Below, in pieces: positions 19,753 through 30,900 of a stretch of DNA of 64,000 nt. The position numbers were made by a program, and so were the translations under genes. This DNA comes from Venturia oleaginea (Eukaryota; Ascomycota; Dothideomycetes; Venturiales; Venturiaceae): the NCBI GenBank assembly GCA_013176395.1, contig JABMLP010000020.1, positions 124,001 to 188,000 on the forward strand. The letters are read 5' to 3'. Each line of letters opens with the position of its first letter. Position 1 is the stretch's first letter. The notes under the pieces were generated by a model. The model did not search any database. It was not told the DNA's origin and saw only the letters and a program-made list of their open reading frames with translations.

Positions 19753-20222
19753 TGTTACGCAGAGGCTATGGCTCAAGTAATATAGCTGGAATTGGCTATT
19801 CCGTACAGTGAGGTTCAAGTAATCCTGGGGCGACAATATCGTATCAAACAAGTGTAGCGAAGTTTGTGAGATATAAGAGTCGTGAATTGTGCTAAGTAAC
19901 TAAAGCAATAGCGAAGTAACTATGAGAGTGAAGATACGAGATACTGAGGGAGCAGTGTCTCGTCCTTTATATAGAGATCCCATCTCTATGAAAATCCTCC
20001 GTTCTTTATGATCATCCCGATCATGATGAACAGCCTGAGCGGAATGAACACAAACGTTCATTCTGCTTACCTTGCCAAGAATGATCAGCCACGTGATCCT
20101 TCAACCCCGTGTAACAATCATCCAATCATAAGAAGACATGATGGTATGCACTTAGGAATCCAAATGCATACGAATGCATCAAATATAATCCTGTACACGC
20201 TTACGTGACAGTATCCGTAACA
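19753..20222 (-). repeat. Isolated Gy-E LTR (470 bp)
   Basis: It starts TGTTACGCAGAGG and ends ATCCGTAACA on the plus strand, and it is the same length as both LTRs of the complete Gy-E. The flanks CAAGT and CGATG do not match, so it is a recombination product rather than a simple solo LTR. It cuts off the 3' end of the CACTA-associated gene on its right. Confidence 0.93.
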
Positions 20223-21387
20223 CGATGATATACCATGGCTCTGATTCTTCGTCAATTTCGGGTAATTGGCCACTCAGTGACTTGAACCAACTGCTTCCTT
20301 TCTGACGTACCAGGGCTGCATCTTGCTGTGTCTCCTTTTTCAATGCAAGAGCTTGTTTTGCCAAAGAATCTTTCTTTTCAGCTCTCTTTCTCTCGTTATT
20401 ATCGTTAACATCCACCACAATTGACGTTTTTTGAAAGCCTCTTTTAGCACTCGGGGCCAATATAAGAGTAGCGTCTTGAGGGTCTCGTTCCTTGCGCTTT
20501 TTCGAGGCTATCTGAGTAGATTGTAGAGTAGAATCTAGCGCTTCAAGGTCGCCATCAATCTCGTCAATTCGAGCGCCGTAGTCATCGCGTTGGTCATCGC
20601 TATAGACGCTAATATCATCATCGATATTGATCCGATCCTGAGAGTCCTCGAAATCGGCGGCCTCATCGTCGTATGTATATGGCAAAGATGGCTCGGCAGA
20701 AACCGACCTCGAATAGATACCAGGTGTAGCAAGCACCTCGGCGACATGAGAGGACTGTTTTGATGGCTTTGAAGGTGTAAAATCGATCATTCTGGCACCC
20801 TCGGTGTCTTGACTTTCTAATGAAGTTGGTGTAGATATCGGTGTAGATTTCAACTTTGCCCTGCCATTTTTTCGAGGAACCTTTGGTGTCATTATAACCT
20901 TTCTTCGTCGGCACTCTTCGGTACGAATATAGTCCAACTTGATCTTTAGTAACGCTGCGGAGGGCCAATAGCCTACGTATCTGGATAAAGTAGGACTTTC
21001 GGTATGGAGGGCGGTGAACAGATTTTGACGATCTGTATGACTCTGAGATTTAAAGGGCTTGGTTTGCTTAACGGGATTGAAACGTGTACTAAAAGAGAGA
21101 GATAAGTAGCTTTCTTTGATGAGATATTGAGTAGTTACTAACGCTTCAAGATTCAGAGTCCCATCACCATTGCGAATCGGAACCGACTCCTTTTGACTAT
21201 AAGATCTCGCGATATTGAGTGACTTCGCTACCGCAGATTTATAGTCTGCAATCAGCTCCTTGCGAATATTCTCCGGGTAGTTCCGCACGGCCAGATTAAT
21301 GGTGACGAGGATGTCTGCTAAGGTGGTGATCTCGGTATCAAGAGGTTGCTCAATCGGGCGTTCACTCAAAGCTGTTTTTGGCGCCAT
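20223..21387 (-). CDS. Unknown protein divergent from the CACTA transposase (3' truncated)
   Basis: An open frame of 402 codons starts at the ATG at 21387. The last 13 or so codons belong to the adjoining Gy-E LTR, so the native C-terminus is lost. I do not recognise the protein. The N-terminal third (about 1-160) is mixed helical and compact. The middle is rich in Lys/Arg then Ser/Thr (KVPRKNGRAKLKSTPIS, a possible nuclear-localisation patch). A very acidic segment (about 245-285) and a basic helical stretch with Lys-rich repeats (RKRAEKKDSLAKQALALKK) follow. Its start is only 123 bp from the transposase start on the other strand, suggesting a shared promoter. By position it could be a TnpA-like accessory protein, but no sequence evidence shows that. 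Confidence 0.6.
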
Positions 21388-21510
21388 TATAAGTCTTTGA
21401 AAGGTTGTAATCGTGAAGGTAGAATTATCTACAGCTAGATTCTCCTATTATACACCTCAACCCCACCTTAGCATGACATCTAGACCGTTTCATACACCAA
21501 CAATAACGAT

Positions 21511-23757
21511 ATGTCCGAATCAGTAGCCGTTTCAAACGTCTCGAGTCAATCCGGAGGTGGATTCTGCGGCCGGTAGCCTCAGAATCTCACACCTCTATTG
21601 TGACTCGAACACATCACTCTCGCTGGCATACCAAAAATGGCTGTATTCTGCTTTTTTGAACGAGATCTCGGCGAATCTATACATCGATGTTCTATCCGGA
21701 CTCGTACAAGACATCGTGAGGCTTGGATACGACGTCAAAACCTCAATCTTCCTACCTATAACGCTGCAGATGAGCCCGCCGGCATCGTGTAAGAGTTCAA
21801 CCCTCAAAGGTGTTTCGCAAGTGAGGGAAGACAGCTTATATTTCAAGTATCTAAGTACAGAGAAGAAAGTGTAAGTACAGGAAGGATAGCTCGTATATAT
21901 AATCCTCCTCTTACAATAGATCCTTCTAGAAAGTATCTTTAAATGGAAACGTGACAGCTTGCAAAATAGAACATGGCAGCTTGCGAAATAGAACATGACA
22001 GCTTGCAAAATAGAACATGACAGCTTGCAAAATAGAACATGACAGCTTGCAGAATAACAAGAGAACAATTGGAAATCCAGTCATGGATAAGCTAGAGAGA
22101 AGGATTCCATCCCTTAACACATCGAGACCGATGACGAGATAGTCGATGATGAGTCTCACACCCCGCCAAGCCCTCAGAATGAGCAGAATGAGCCACTAGG
22201 TTACGATTCTGATATCGATATTGGTGATGGAATCGACTTTGAGCGAAGTAAGTTAAAGTTAACTTTGAGATAAATAGGAACCTTCAGCGATTGAGCAACT
22301 TCAATTCTTTTCGAGGACGATATAACCTCATTCTACACTACTTTTAATCCCTGTAACGTCCGCTTAGCAGAATTGGCCTTTCATTTACGCTGGAGGTCCC
22401 CAAGTTAACATAAAGCTAACTTTCTTTAAGTACGTCAACTCTCCGACGCCCAATTACGGTATCTACAACTCTCTGAATGGGTTGATTACCATGTCAGCCG
22501 AGAACAATACAATATGCTACGCTATATCGTCGAGGATGGGTGTTCTACACAGTTGCCAGATCTACGCCGCCGCGGCGATGTTCTTACGGCACTGACGAGG
22601 CTCGAGGGTAGAACCTTTGACTGTTGTATCAAGAGTTGTATTGCATACAATGGCGATTACGCTAATCTAGAGGGTTGCAGTAGTTGTAACGAACCTCGTT
22701 ATTACTATAGCACTCGCCGTGCACGAAAAACCTTCCTATATATCCCTCTTATACCTCGCCTCAGGTATCAATTCCAATCGGCTATACGAGCAGAGACCCT
22801 CCAAAAACACCACCAAAAGTACTGGATCAACCCTATTGACCAGTTACCATTAGTCTATGATGACTGGTGGTCCGGCGAAAGGTACCGAGATCTCAGAAAA
22901 GAAGGCTATTTCAAGCGACCAACTGACATCGCTTTTGCACTACATTATGATGGCGTTCAAGCTATCAAATCGGGCAATCACTCGGTCAGCCCAGTCATCC
23001 TCGTCAACTATAACCTACCACCATCGATTCGCTATAAGAAGGGTAATATATTACTCTCTCTCGTCATTCCAGGGCCCAACAAAGATGAGGATATTGACAG
23101 CTATCTAAGGCCTCTCGTTGACGAGCTCAAACTTCTCAAAACTGGGGTCAAGGCACACAATAAATACCGTGGTAGAGAGTTCACGATGCGAGCGAATGTG
23201 GTGTTGGTTTGTGGTAAGTCCCTCTCTATTTCAATATATGGTCATTCGGTTACCGGAGACATCTATAATAATATTTATTTCAACTTCATTCAATAGTCTA
23301 GATACTTTTTTTTAGCTAACTAACCTACCATATAGGTAATGGCCCTGCAGTATCTGAGCTCTGCGGAATGAAGCACCCCGGTAATGCAAACTCTCAAAAG
23401 ACGTCTCAATTGGCTCAATCTCGTCACAATACGTCACTGACCTCAATCGCAGGGACCACTATGTGTGCTACCGCACTGCAGCCAATCCACGCTGCAATTT
23501 CGGCTCAATATCAACATTTTTCATGGTCAGCTCTCGTCAATTTGCGCTCATTACACGGTGGAAGAACCCTCAATTGGATGACTACGTACACCAGATTACT
23601 GTGGCTCACGAGAATGGTAGAAAGGAGATCATTGAGGTGGAAGGTATCTACTGCCTAATTGGGGTTCTAGAGGAAAAAGATGAGGGCCATCGCACGCGCA
23701 AGTCACGGCTTATTGTAGGGGCTTTGAACTATGTTAGAATGCATGGTTTGGAGCCTT
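21511..23757 (+). pseudogene. CACTA transposase (Tnp2 / Transposase_21 family), decayed and deleted
   Basis: Scattered exons encode Tnp2-like blocks: an N-terminal RTRTRHREAW region, FEDDITSFYTTFNP, QLSDAQLRYLQLSEW, then a long block (22514-23213) with SCIAYNGDYANLEGCSSCNE and DIAFALHYDGVQAIKSGNH followed by FTMRANVVLVCG. An intron with GTAAGT...TATAG boundaries (23214-23335) joins it to NGPAVSELCGMKHPGNA. Another likely intron begins at the GTAAGTT at 22248. After about 23390 the sequence jumps to a C-terminal block (RRDHYVCYRTAANPRCNFGS), so the catalytic middle is missing. Early in-frame stops (TAG at 21574) and the solo LTR at 21788 add to the decay. Confidence 0.75.
21788..22119 (-). repeat. 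Solo Gy-A LTR (332 bp), target duplication CATCG
   Basis: It is the same length as the LTR of copy A1, with CATCG at 21783-21787 and 22120-22124. Removing the LTR and one duplication restores a continuous acidic transposase exon (DEPAGIETDDEIVDDES). It therefore inserted into the CACTA element after that element landed. Confidence 0.95.
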
Positions 23758-24258
23758 AAAATCACTGTTTATTAGCTATATTACACTATATTTAGTGGTG
23801 ATGAGTGGCACGGCAATCTCGCCGAGATAATGAGAATATATTGCTTTTTGTGTTACGCTGAACGAGCAAAACAGAGTTATTCGGAAGTAGATTCAACACG
23901 AACTTAACGATAGAGGAGCCAATGAACAGAACGAGTGTCACCCTGTGACTTGACTGTATTGACTGCAGAGGTTAAGTACACCGTTGCATCTGCATGCATA
24001 TATATGCATGTCAATGCATTCCTTGGCATCTATCACGTGCACTATGCCTGAGGTATCAAGGACTGGCATGCCACTGTTCAACATTTTGAACGGATTGTAA
24101 TCTACGGGATTTTCTAGTGCATTGTAACAAGAAACGTACACCAAAAAACGGAGATTCCATTGTAAATTACACCAAAAAAGGGTGAAATCGGCCACGGGAA
24201 TCTAGATGTAAAATACACCTAAAATCGTTGTAATCTACAAAATTCTATGACCGTAGTG
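23758..24258 (+). repeat. CACTA 3' non-coding region with subterminal repeats
   Basis: This AT-rich, gene-free stretch has at least three related motifs (ACGTACACCAAAAAACGG, AATTACACCAAAAAAGGG, AATACACCTAAAATCG) between 24130 and 24235. Also present are two TGTAATCTAC copies (near 24095 and 24230) and the terminal GTAGTG. Iterated subterminal motifs are the binding sites of CACTA accessory proteins in plants; that role is inferred here. Confidence 0.6.
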
Positions 24259-24294
24259 TCTTGTGCGCCCAACGGATTCCACTCCCCATCAGTC

Positions 24295-25707
24295 CTAACA
24301 ACAACTTCTTGTTATCCAACCATCCTCTGCAAGTCCCGTTGTCCCTGCTCTTCGGTCTTGAGGTGATCTGTAACACCCTGGCAATTTCTGGGCAATGAGT
24401 TTCTTCATTTCAGGGGTTTCATCTTCAGGAAGCTTGCCTTCGATAGCAGCAAGAGCAATCTTCAGTCTGTCCTCATACTGTGCTGGAGAGTCATGCAGTG
24501 AGCTTTCCAAGTCAGCTGTCTTCTGACAGATCAGCAGTTCCACCTCATGGAGAGATATTGCACCAGCGACTGCCTGTTCGTCTTTGAGATTCGACCGAAA
24601 TGCTGGGGCACTAATCAAGTTGAGATCGATATCCACAGGACTCCTCGGGGGGAAATTCAGTTCGGCAATAAAAGCCTGATGGACCTTCCTACATATCGCA
24701 TTATTCATGGCCTTATATGCCTTGCTTCTGTCCCATTCAAATGATTTATTATGCGTTGTAGGGAGGTCCTCAAAATCGGTGGAATTGGATTCCTCCTCGA
24801 GGTCTGAGAGGTTCGAGAGATTAGAGCAGCCGCTGTCGCTGTCGCAGTCACCTACTGAGCCAAAGTAGTCATCTTCAGCATCTTCAGCATCTTCTTCGGC
24901 GTCCACAACGGATGGAGGTTGGTAGAGTCGATCTAGTTGGGGCGTGGTAGGCTCGCGGAAGTCTCGTGTTACTTTCGCGTCAGACAGGTCCACAGGCTCA
25001 GAATCGTTGAGAAACGTCGATTGCGCCATAGTTTGCGATAAAACTTTGTCCGCATCTGATCTAGCCTGCCTTCGAAGCATACTCATTCTGCCATCAGTAA
25101 TCTGCTTATCCTGAGCATTCATTCCATTGTGTCTGCGCAGAATCTCCTTTCTGATCGTGTGGGCTGAGGTAGTCACAGTAAATGGACTCAAGTCAATAAC
25201 AACCCTTCGCTGGATAGGCTGTTCCTTGGGCCTCCCATCTCCTTTCCAAATCAATCGGTGTAGCTCACAGTCTGGCAGAACCCGATTGTGGGCCAGCCAA
25301 GCTCTTCCTAGGATGATATCGTGATGCCCAAGTGACACTTCCAGAAATGGGATGTTGTATTCCTGTCTGCCCTGCAGTTCCAGGTGGAGGAGGGTCGCAT
25401 AAGTAATGTCCTCGTTGGCACCATTGGCGTAACCAGTTGCCACTGCTGCTTGTGGTAATGGTTTTCGAATTACTTCCTGAAAAGTCTTGCGGAGTCTCTC
25501 TCCTCGTCGTCGGTTCATGAATGCATATCCATTGGCACCTGTGTCCATTAATGCCTTCAGTTTCACGGCCAGTCCGTTGAAATACACAATGCAGTCAAAA
25601 GCGAGAGGGGTTCCTCCAAAGACCTTTGAAAGGTCAAGTTCCTGCACCATAGAGTGTGGACCCCAGATATGACCCAACCCCAGATATGACCCACGAAAAT
25701 CCTCCAA
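24295..25707 (-). pseudogene. Ty3/gypsy Gy-F fragment: protease and linker
   Basis: A 470-codon frame holds a retropepsin domain in its first 160 residues, with canonical LMDTGANGYAF and HHDIILGRAWL flap/core signatures, then an acidic linker. It stops before any RT motif. A helical segment (about 385-450) resembles the spacer before RT in fungal gypsy Pol. No Gag, RT, LTR or primer site is visible, so this is a fragment of a family not otherwise represented here. Just upstream (25664-25702) lies a short direct repeat of CCCAGATATGACCCA. Confidence 0.75.
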
Positions 25708-25737
25708 AGCGCATGGCTACACGCGTTATCCCCACCA

Positions 25738-25934
25738 ATGCCTTCAAAATCAACCAAGAAATCGCCGGATTACGAAGTTCAACTATCAAAGGCTATTTAT
25801 GCACTACAAAATAAAGACTTTTCGTCTATTAGGGCTGCTGCAAAGTTCTTTCAAGTTGATAACAAAACACTAGAGCGCAGGCTCAACGGCGGCTTGACGA
25901 ACTCTACCAGCCACGAAATGACCCAAATTCTTAC
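25738..25934 (+). pseudogene. pogo-like transposase N-terminus (P1), cut by Gy-A2
   Basis: This is the first 66 codons of a pogo/Fot1-type transposase. The psq-like helix-turn-helix (SIRAAAKFFQVDNKTLERRL) is complete. The CENP-B-type second DNA-binding domain and DDE core are absent because the Gy-A2 5' LTR begins at 25935. The rest of the gene is not on the other side of Gy-A2, implying a rearrangement. Confidence 0.8.
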
Positions 25935-26301
25935 TGTTAAGGGATGGAATCCTTCTCTCTAGCTTATCCATGACTGGATTTCCAATTGTTCTCTTGTTAT
26001 TCTGCAAGCTGTCATGTTCTATTTTGCAAGCTGTCATGTTCTATTTTGCAAGCTGTCATGTTCTATTTCGCAAGCTGCCATGTTCTATTTTGCAAGCTGT
26101 CATGTTCTATTTTGCAAGCTGTCACGTTTCCATTTAAAGATACTTTCTAGAAGGATCTATTGTAAGAGGAGGATTATATATACGAGCTATCCTTTCTGTA
26201 CTTACACTTTCTTCTCTGTACTTAGATACTTTGAAATACAAGCAGTCTTCTCTCACTTGCGAAACACCTTTGAGGGTTGAACTCTTACATTATCTAAGTA
26301 C
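25935..26301 (+). repeat. Gy-A2 5' LTR (25935-26289) and self-primer site (26291-26301)
   Basis: The 355-bp LTR carries five full 22-bp units (GCAAGCTGTCATGTTCTATTTT type) at 26004-26113 and a partial sixth. A TATATATA box lies at 26175-26182, and a GTACTTAGATA segment at 26218-26228. One base after the LTR, TATCTAAGTAC (26291-26301) is its exact 11-nt complement. This places a likely transcript start at 26218 and indicates self-priming. Confidence 0.9.
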
Positions 26302-26928
26302 CTCAATCTTACAAAGGAAGAAAGGCTCACAGAGAGCAAGCTCCAAAAAGGAATTTCAAGAAGAGGACACTTGTCCTAATCCAAGAAGCGAGGGCCAACC
26401 TCAAGGGCCAAACAGAAAGGAACTCAAGAAGCAAGGGCCAACCTCAAAGGCCAACTTCAAGGGCCAACCTCAAGGGCCAAACAAAAAGGGAATTCAAGAG
26501 AATTCAAGCTGAGATTTTCTAGAAGGTGCTAGAATCTCCAAGAAGCAAGGGCCAACCGAAAGGGCCAATCCAAAAAGGGAATTCAAGAGAATTCAAACTG
26601 AGATTTTCTAGAACGTGCTAGAATCTCCAAGAAGCAAGGGCAGGTCATCCTAAGACAGCGTAGTCTTAGGAGTTGAAGCTGTAATAAGCTGAGGAAAGAA
26701 AGAGCTAGGGAGAGAGATTTAATACACTTGGCCTTCACAGTCCCTGGGAGCTCTGTCCTTAGTAATAAGGATTGCAGAGCGGACTATAGTGTAAAAAAAT
26801 CCTTCTGGGATTCTATAGTCACCTTCCTATACTAATAGGCATTGACTCTATACTGCCTAGCAAATCTCTAGAGTAGAGCCTAGGAGTGTGTATAGTAGTG
26901 CTCTCTATTATCTCTCATAGGTGAAAAT

Positions 26929-27951
26929 ATGGAAGGAGAAGATCAGGAACAAAGAGTTCCTCAAGAACCCCAAGCCCTACAAGAAGCTATGGCAGCATTA
27001 CAACATCAACTAGCCATTCAGAACGATGCTATTACGCGTATTCTTACAATCTTGCCTAACACTACTCGCTCTGAGAACGTAGTAGAAGGACAAGAGACTA
27101 AGAATTCACAAAAAGACAGAATACATAGGAAGAAAGCTGTACTTCCTAAGCTCCAAGAATTTGATGGCAAGCGTTCTGAATGGGCTCAGTGGTTTCAACA
27201 AGCAAGGATGAAGTTGGAGATAGACGCAGAGTCTATAGGGGATAGTAGGAACCAATTTGCCTACATCTTCTCCTCTCTACGAGGCTCCGCAGCTCAGGCT
27301 ACTCTGGCCTACGTAAAGACAGCTCCAGAGGAAGATAAAACGGGACAGAAATTGTTACAGTATATGGACAACTTCTATGGCGATCCAGTACAACAACAAA
27401 GAGCTACTGTAAGCCTGTCCACAATCAAACAAAAAGAGAAAGAACCCTTCTTCTCTTTTCTTCCCCGTTTTGAAACCACTCTTGCTAATGCTGGAGGAAT
27501 GACTTGGCCTGACGCTGTTAAAATTGCATTTCTACACAAAGCAATAAATCAAGAGCTGCGAAACCAGAGAATAGGCCAATCTCAGAGTACCTCCTACCAG
27601 CAGTTTGTGTCCGATCTTTTGAATACAAGTATGCAAATCACTACAGCAAAGATGCTCTCTTCCTCAGAAGATAAGTTACGATTCAGAGATAAAGAGAAGT
27701 CTTTTAAAGATCTGAACGCTATGGACTGGGAGCCTACACGCGTAAACAAGTTAAAAATTTCGTCTAAAGCCTATGAATATAGGAAGGCAAATAACCTCTG
27801 CTTACGCTGTGGGAAGGCCGGCCATAGAATGAAAGACTGCTGGTTGGATACAGAGGTAGAAAGAGTCACGCAACTTGGTTCAAAAAGGGCCAAAGGAACC
27901 ACTGAGGAGAATGAAGAAGTTGAAGAAGAGGACTACTCGGAAAAAGAGTAG
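26929..27951 (+). CDS. Gy-A2 Gag
   Basis: This 340-residue Gag is identical to the A1 protein, with capsid-like helices and a CCHC knuckle near residue 292. The last codons are TCG GAA AAA GAG TAG. The -1 frame is open from 27924 through this stop into pol, and the A5 run at 27941-27945 lets the Lys AAA codon re-pair with AAA one base back. The leader of about 640 bp between LTR and ATG contains no other convincing gene. A C-rich imperfect repeat of AAGGGCCAACCTCAAGGGCC type lies at about 26390-26560. Confidence 0.95.
   Translation: MEGEDQEQRVPQEPQALQEAMAALQHQLAIQNDAITRILTILPNTTRSENVVEGQETKNSQKDRIHRKKAVLPKLQEFDGKRSEWAQWFQQARMKLEIDAESIGDSRNQFAYIFSSLRGSAAQATLAYVKTAPEEDKTGQKLLQYMDNFYGDPVQQQRATVSLSTIKQKEKEPFFSFLPRFETTLANAGGMTWPDAVKIAFLHKAINQELRNQRIGQSQSTSYQQFVSDLLNTSMQITTAKMLSSSEDKLRFRDKEKSFKDLNAMDWEPTRVNKLKISSKAYEYRKANNLCLRCGKAGHRMKDCWLDTEVERVTQLGSKRAKGTTEENEEVEEEDYSEKE
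27924..27951 (+). promoter_or_regulatory. Candidate -1 frameshift window between gag and pol of Gy-A2
   Basis: The pol frame is closed by TGA at 27921-27923 and open afterwards, so any shift must occur in these 28 bases before the gag TAG at 27949. The run CGGAAAAAG at 27938-27946 is the only slippery-looking sequence. Gy-C has the same TCGGAAAA directly before its gag stop and the same -1 register. Confidence 0.6.
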
Positions 27952-27998
27952 CCTCTATCCAAAGTCGTGGATGGAGGCGTAGAGTAGATAGAGCAAAA

Positions 27999-30900
27999 TT
28001 GTCAAAGGAGTCAATTGAGAGAGTAAATAGTATTTTGAATTCGAACAAAGACACTGATTCACACCGTTCTCGGATAGAAAAAGAATGGGAGCAGTTCAGA
28101 CCCAAGATGCTCTCCCGCCTTTTCTACACAAATACTATAGTGAACGATATATACTCTCTTAAAACTCTCCTTGATAATGGATCTAGCTGCTACGCATCAA
28201 TAAACGAGGAGAAAGCTTCGCAGATGGACCTTGAAGTACTCCCTATTAGTCCGCGTACTATAGGTGGAGTTCTTAAGGAAGAAGGACAGACCCAAGTGAC
28301 AAAAATTGCGAAGTTGAACCTAGATTTAGGGGGACTTATATGCAACGCTTTTGCTTATATAGTCCCGGGACAATTTGAGGATCTTCTACTAGGCAGGCCT
28401 TTTCTCAAGGACACCAAAGCCGTTATCAATGAATCTAAAGGTACTCTTACCTTTGCAAACGGGATTAGCATTCGCGATGCTAAATTTGAAGACAAACTTG
28501 ATATACAACAAGTAGCGCCCGTAAGATTCCACCGCCTTGTCACTTCTACACTTGAGAAAATCAAAGACGCGTCTAGAGTATTTGCTGTTACTCTTCGAGA
28601 TATTGATATTGCCTTGAAGCCGAAAGTCCCTTTGACAACAGAGCAAATACTGGAATTGCTACCTAAGAGGTTTCATAAGTACGCTGCTGTCTTTGATCCT
28701 AAAAGGGCCGAGAGACTACCACCGCATCGCCCTGGGATTGATCACGAAATACCTATAGAAGAAGGAAAACCACTTCCTTGGGGACCTCTATATGGTATGG
28801 GTCGAGAACAACTCCTTGTTTTGCGAAGGACTCTTACAGAGCTACTAGATAAAGGCTTTATCCGAGAGAGTAAATCAGTTGCTGCGTCTCCAGTTCTCTT
28901 TGTGAAGAAACCAGGAGGGGGCTTACGCTTTTGCGTAGACTACCGAGCCTTAAACGCAATTACTCGAAAGGATAGGTACCCGCTACCGTTAGTAAAAGAG
29001 ACTTTACTAACCTTAGCTCGTGCTAAGTATCTTAGTAAGCTTGATGTAAATGCTGCCTTCCACAAGATTCGAATCGCAACGGGAGATGAGTTCAAAACTG
29101 CCTTTCGAACTAGATATGGTCTATTTGAATGGCTAGTTACTCCCTTTGGCTTAACCGGTGCACCTGCGTCTTTTCAACGGTATATAAACTATATCCTTCG
29201 ACGATACCTAGACGAGTTCTGCTCAGCTTATCTAGACGATATAGTAATATACTCTTCAAAGAACCTTAAAGACCATGAAGAAAAGACTGAAAAGATACTT
29301 CAAAGCTGCCTTAACGCTGGGTTATACCTTGATATTCGGAAGTGCGAGTTTAATACCAAACGAGTCAAGTATCTAGGCTTCGTTATAGATACTGAAACGG
29401 GCCTACACATGGATCCGGAGAAGATCAAAGCAATTAAAGAATGGGAACGTCCTACTACTCTACGAGGAGTACGTGGCTTCCTAGGCTTTACAAACTTCTA
29501 CCGTGACTTTGTAAAAGATAACTCAACAATAAGGGAGCCTCTGGTTCGCCTTACAAAGAAGAATACTCCATTTTTATGGGGAAAGGAGCAAGAAGAATCT
29601 TTTCAAAAACTTAAGGCAGAGTTTTGCAAAGAACCTGTCCTGTCTGCACTTGATGAAGATAAGCCTACGCGAGTAGAACCTGATGCTTCAGGCTGGGCTT
29701 CCGGAGCAGTACTTAGTCAAAAAGATGAGCTAGGTAACTGGAAACCATGTGCTTTCTTCTCTACTAAGCACTTGCCAGCCGAATGCAATTATGATATCCA
29801 CGACAAAGAACTTATGGCTATAGTCAAAGCTCTAGTCCATTGGACTAGCGAGCTACTAAGCCTAAGTAAGCCATTCATTATCCTCACAGATCACAAGAAC
29901 CTTGAGAAGTTTATGGTAAAAAGGGAACTAAATGAAAGGCAAATGAGATGGGCGCAGATACTAGCTAAGTTTAACTTCAAACTAGGCTATCGCCCAGGCT
30001 CTGAATCTGTAGTTCCAGACGCCTTAACTCGAAGGGATCAAGATCTCCCAAAGGATATTCAAGACCCAAGAATCGTTGAAAGAACTAGAACGTTATTACC
30101 TCCAAAGCTTTGGATTAACGTTCTAGAGGATAAGACTCCTGCAAGAGAAGAAGCTGCCCAAGAAAATGCTCAAGAAGTAGACAAAGAACCTATCCCCTTT
30201 ATACAAAATCCCTTTCTCTCAGGTGATCTAAGGGATAGATGGGAAACTGCACTCGAAGGAGATCTAGACTACAGACGTATTTTCCAAAGCGTTCTAAAGC
30301 AAGATAGGCAGTTCCCATCTAAGCTAAAGGTTCCTACTTCTATAGGAGATTGTAAAGTCGAAAACAACCAGCTCTACTATAGAGACCGAATCTGGTTGCC
30401 CTCCTACGAGCCTCTCTTAACAGGAGTAATTCAAGAAATACACGATTCAGTCCTATCAGGGCATCCTGGACGAGAAGCTACTATTGCTATTCTCTCCAGA
30501 CAGTTCTACTGGCCGGGATTTGCTCAAGATATACGTCAGTTTATACGCAATTGTGACGTCTGCGGAAGAACTTCAGTCTGGCGAGACAAAAAGAAAGGTT
30601 TACTTAAACCTCTTCCTGTCCCTAGCCGTATCTGGCAAGATATTTCAGTAGACTTCATAGTCGAATTACCAGAGAGCCAAAGATGCACAAGACTCTGCGT
30701 TATTACTGACCGCTTGGGTAAAGGAACTATCCTGTTCCCAGTGCCTAAAGAACAGTTTGGAGCTGAAGGATTTGCAAAACTATTTATGCAGAACTACGTA
30801 AGATTACACTGGCTTCCTAGATCTCTAGTCTCAGATAGGGACACGCAATTTGTTAATGCTTTCTGGAAAGAAGTTTGTCACCTTCTTAAGATAGAGAGAA

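Larger units (their letters stand above)
20223..24258 (+). mobile_element. Decayed CACTA (Tnp2-type) DNA transposon with a divergent second gene
   Basis: The region holds a Tnp2-like transposase relic on the plus strand (21511-23757), a divergent 402-codon frame on the minus strand (to 21387), a solo Gy-A LTR, an AT-rich tail with repeated TACACCAAAA-like motifs (24110-24240), and a terminus reading GTAGTG at 24253-24258. That is the inverted form of the CACTAC ends that define this superfamily. The left end was lost at the LTR junction at 20222. Confidence 0.72.

Noticed and set aside
23938..24195. 85-codon minus-strand frame in the CACTA tail
   Set aside because: It lies in AT-rich subterminal repeats and has no protein-like features.
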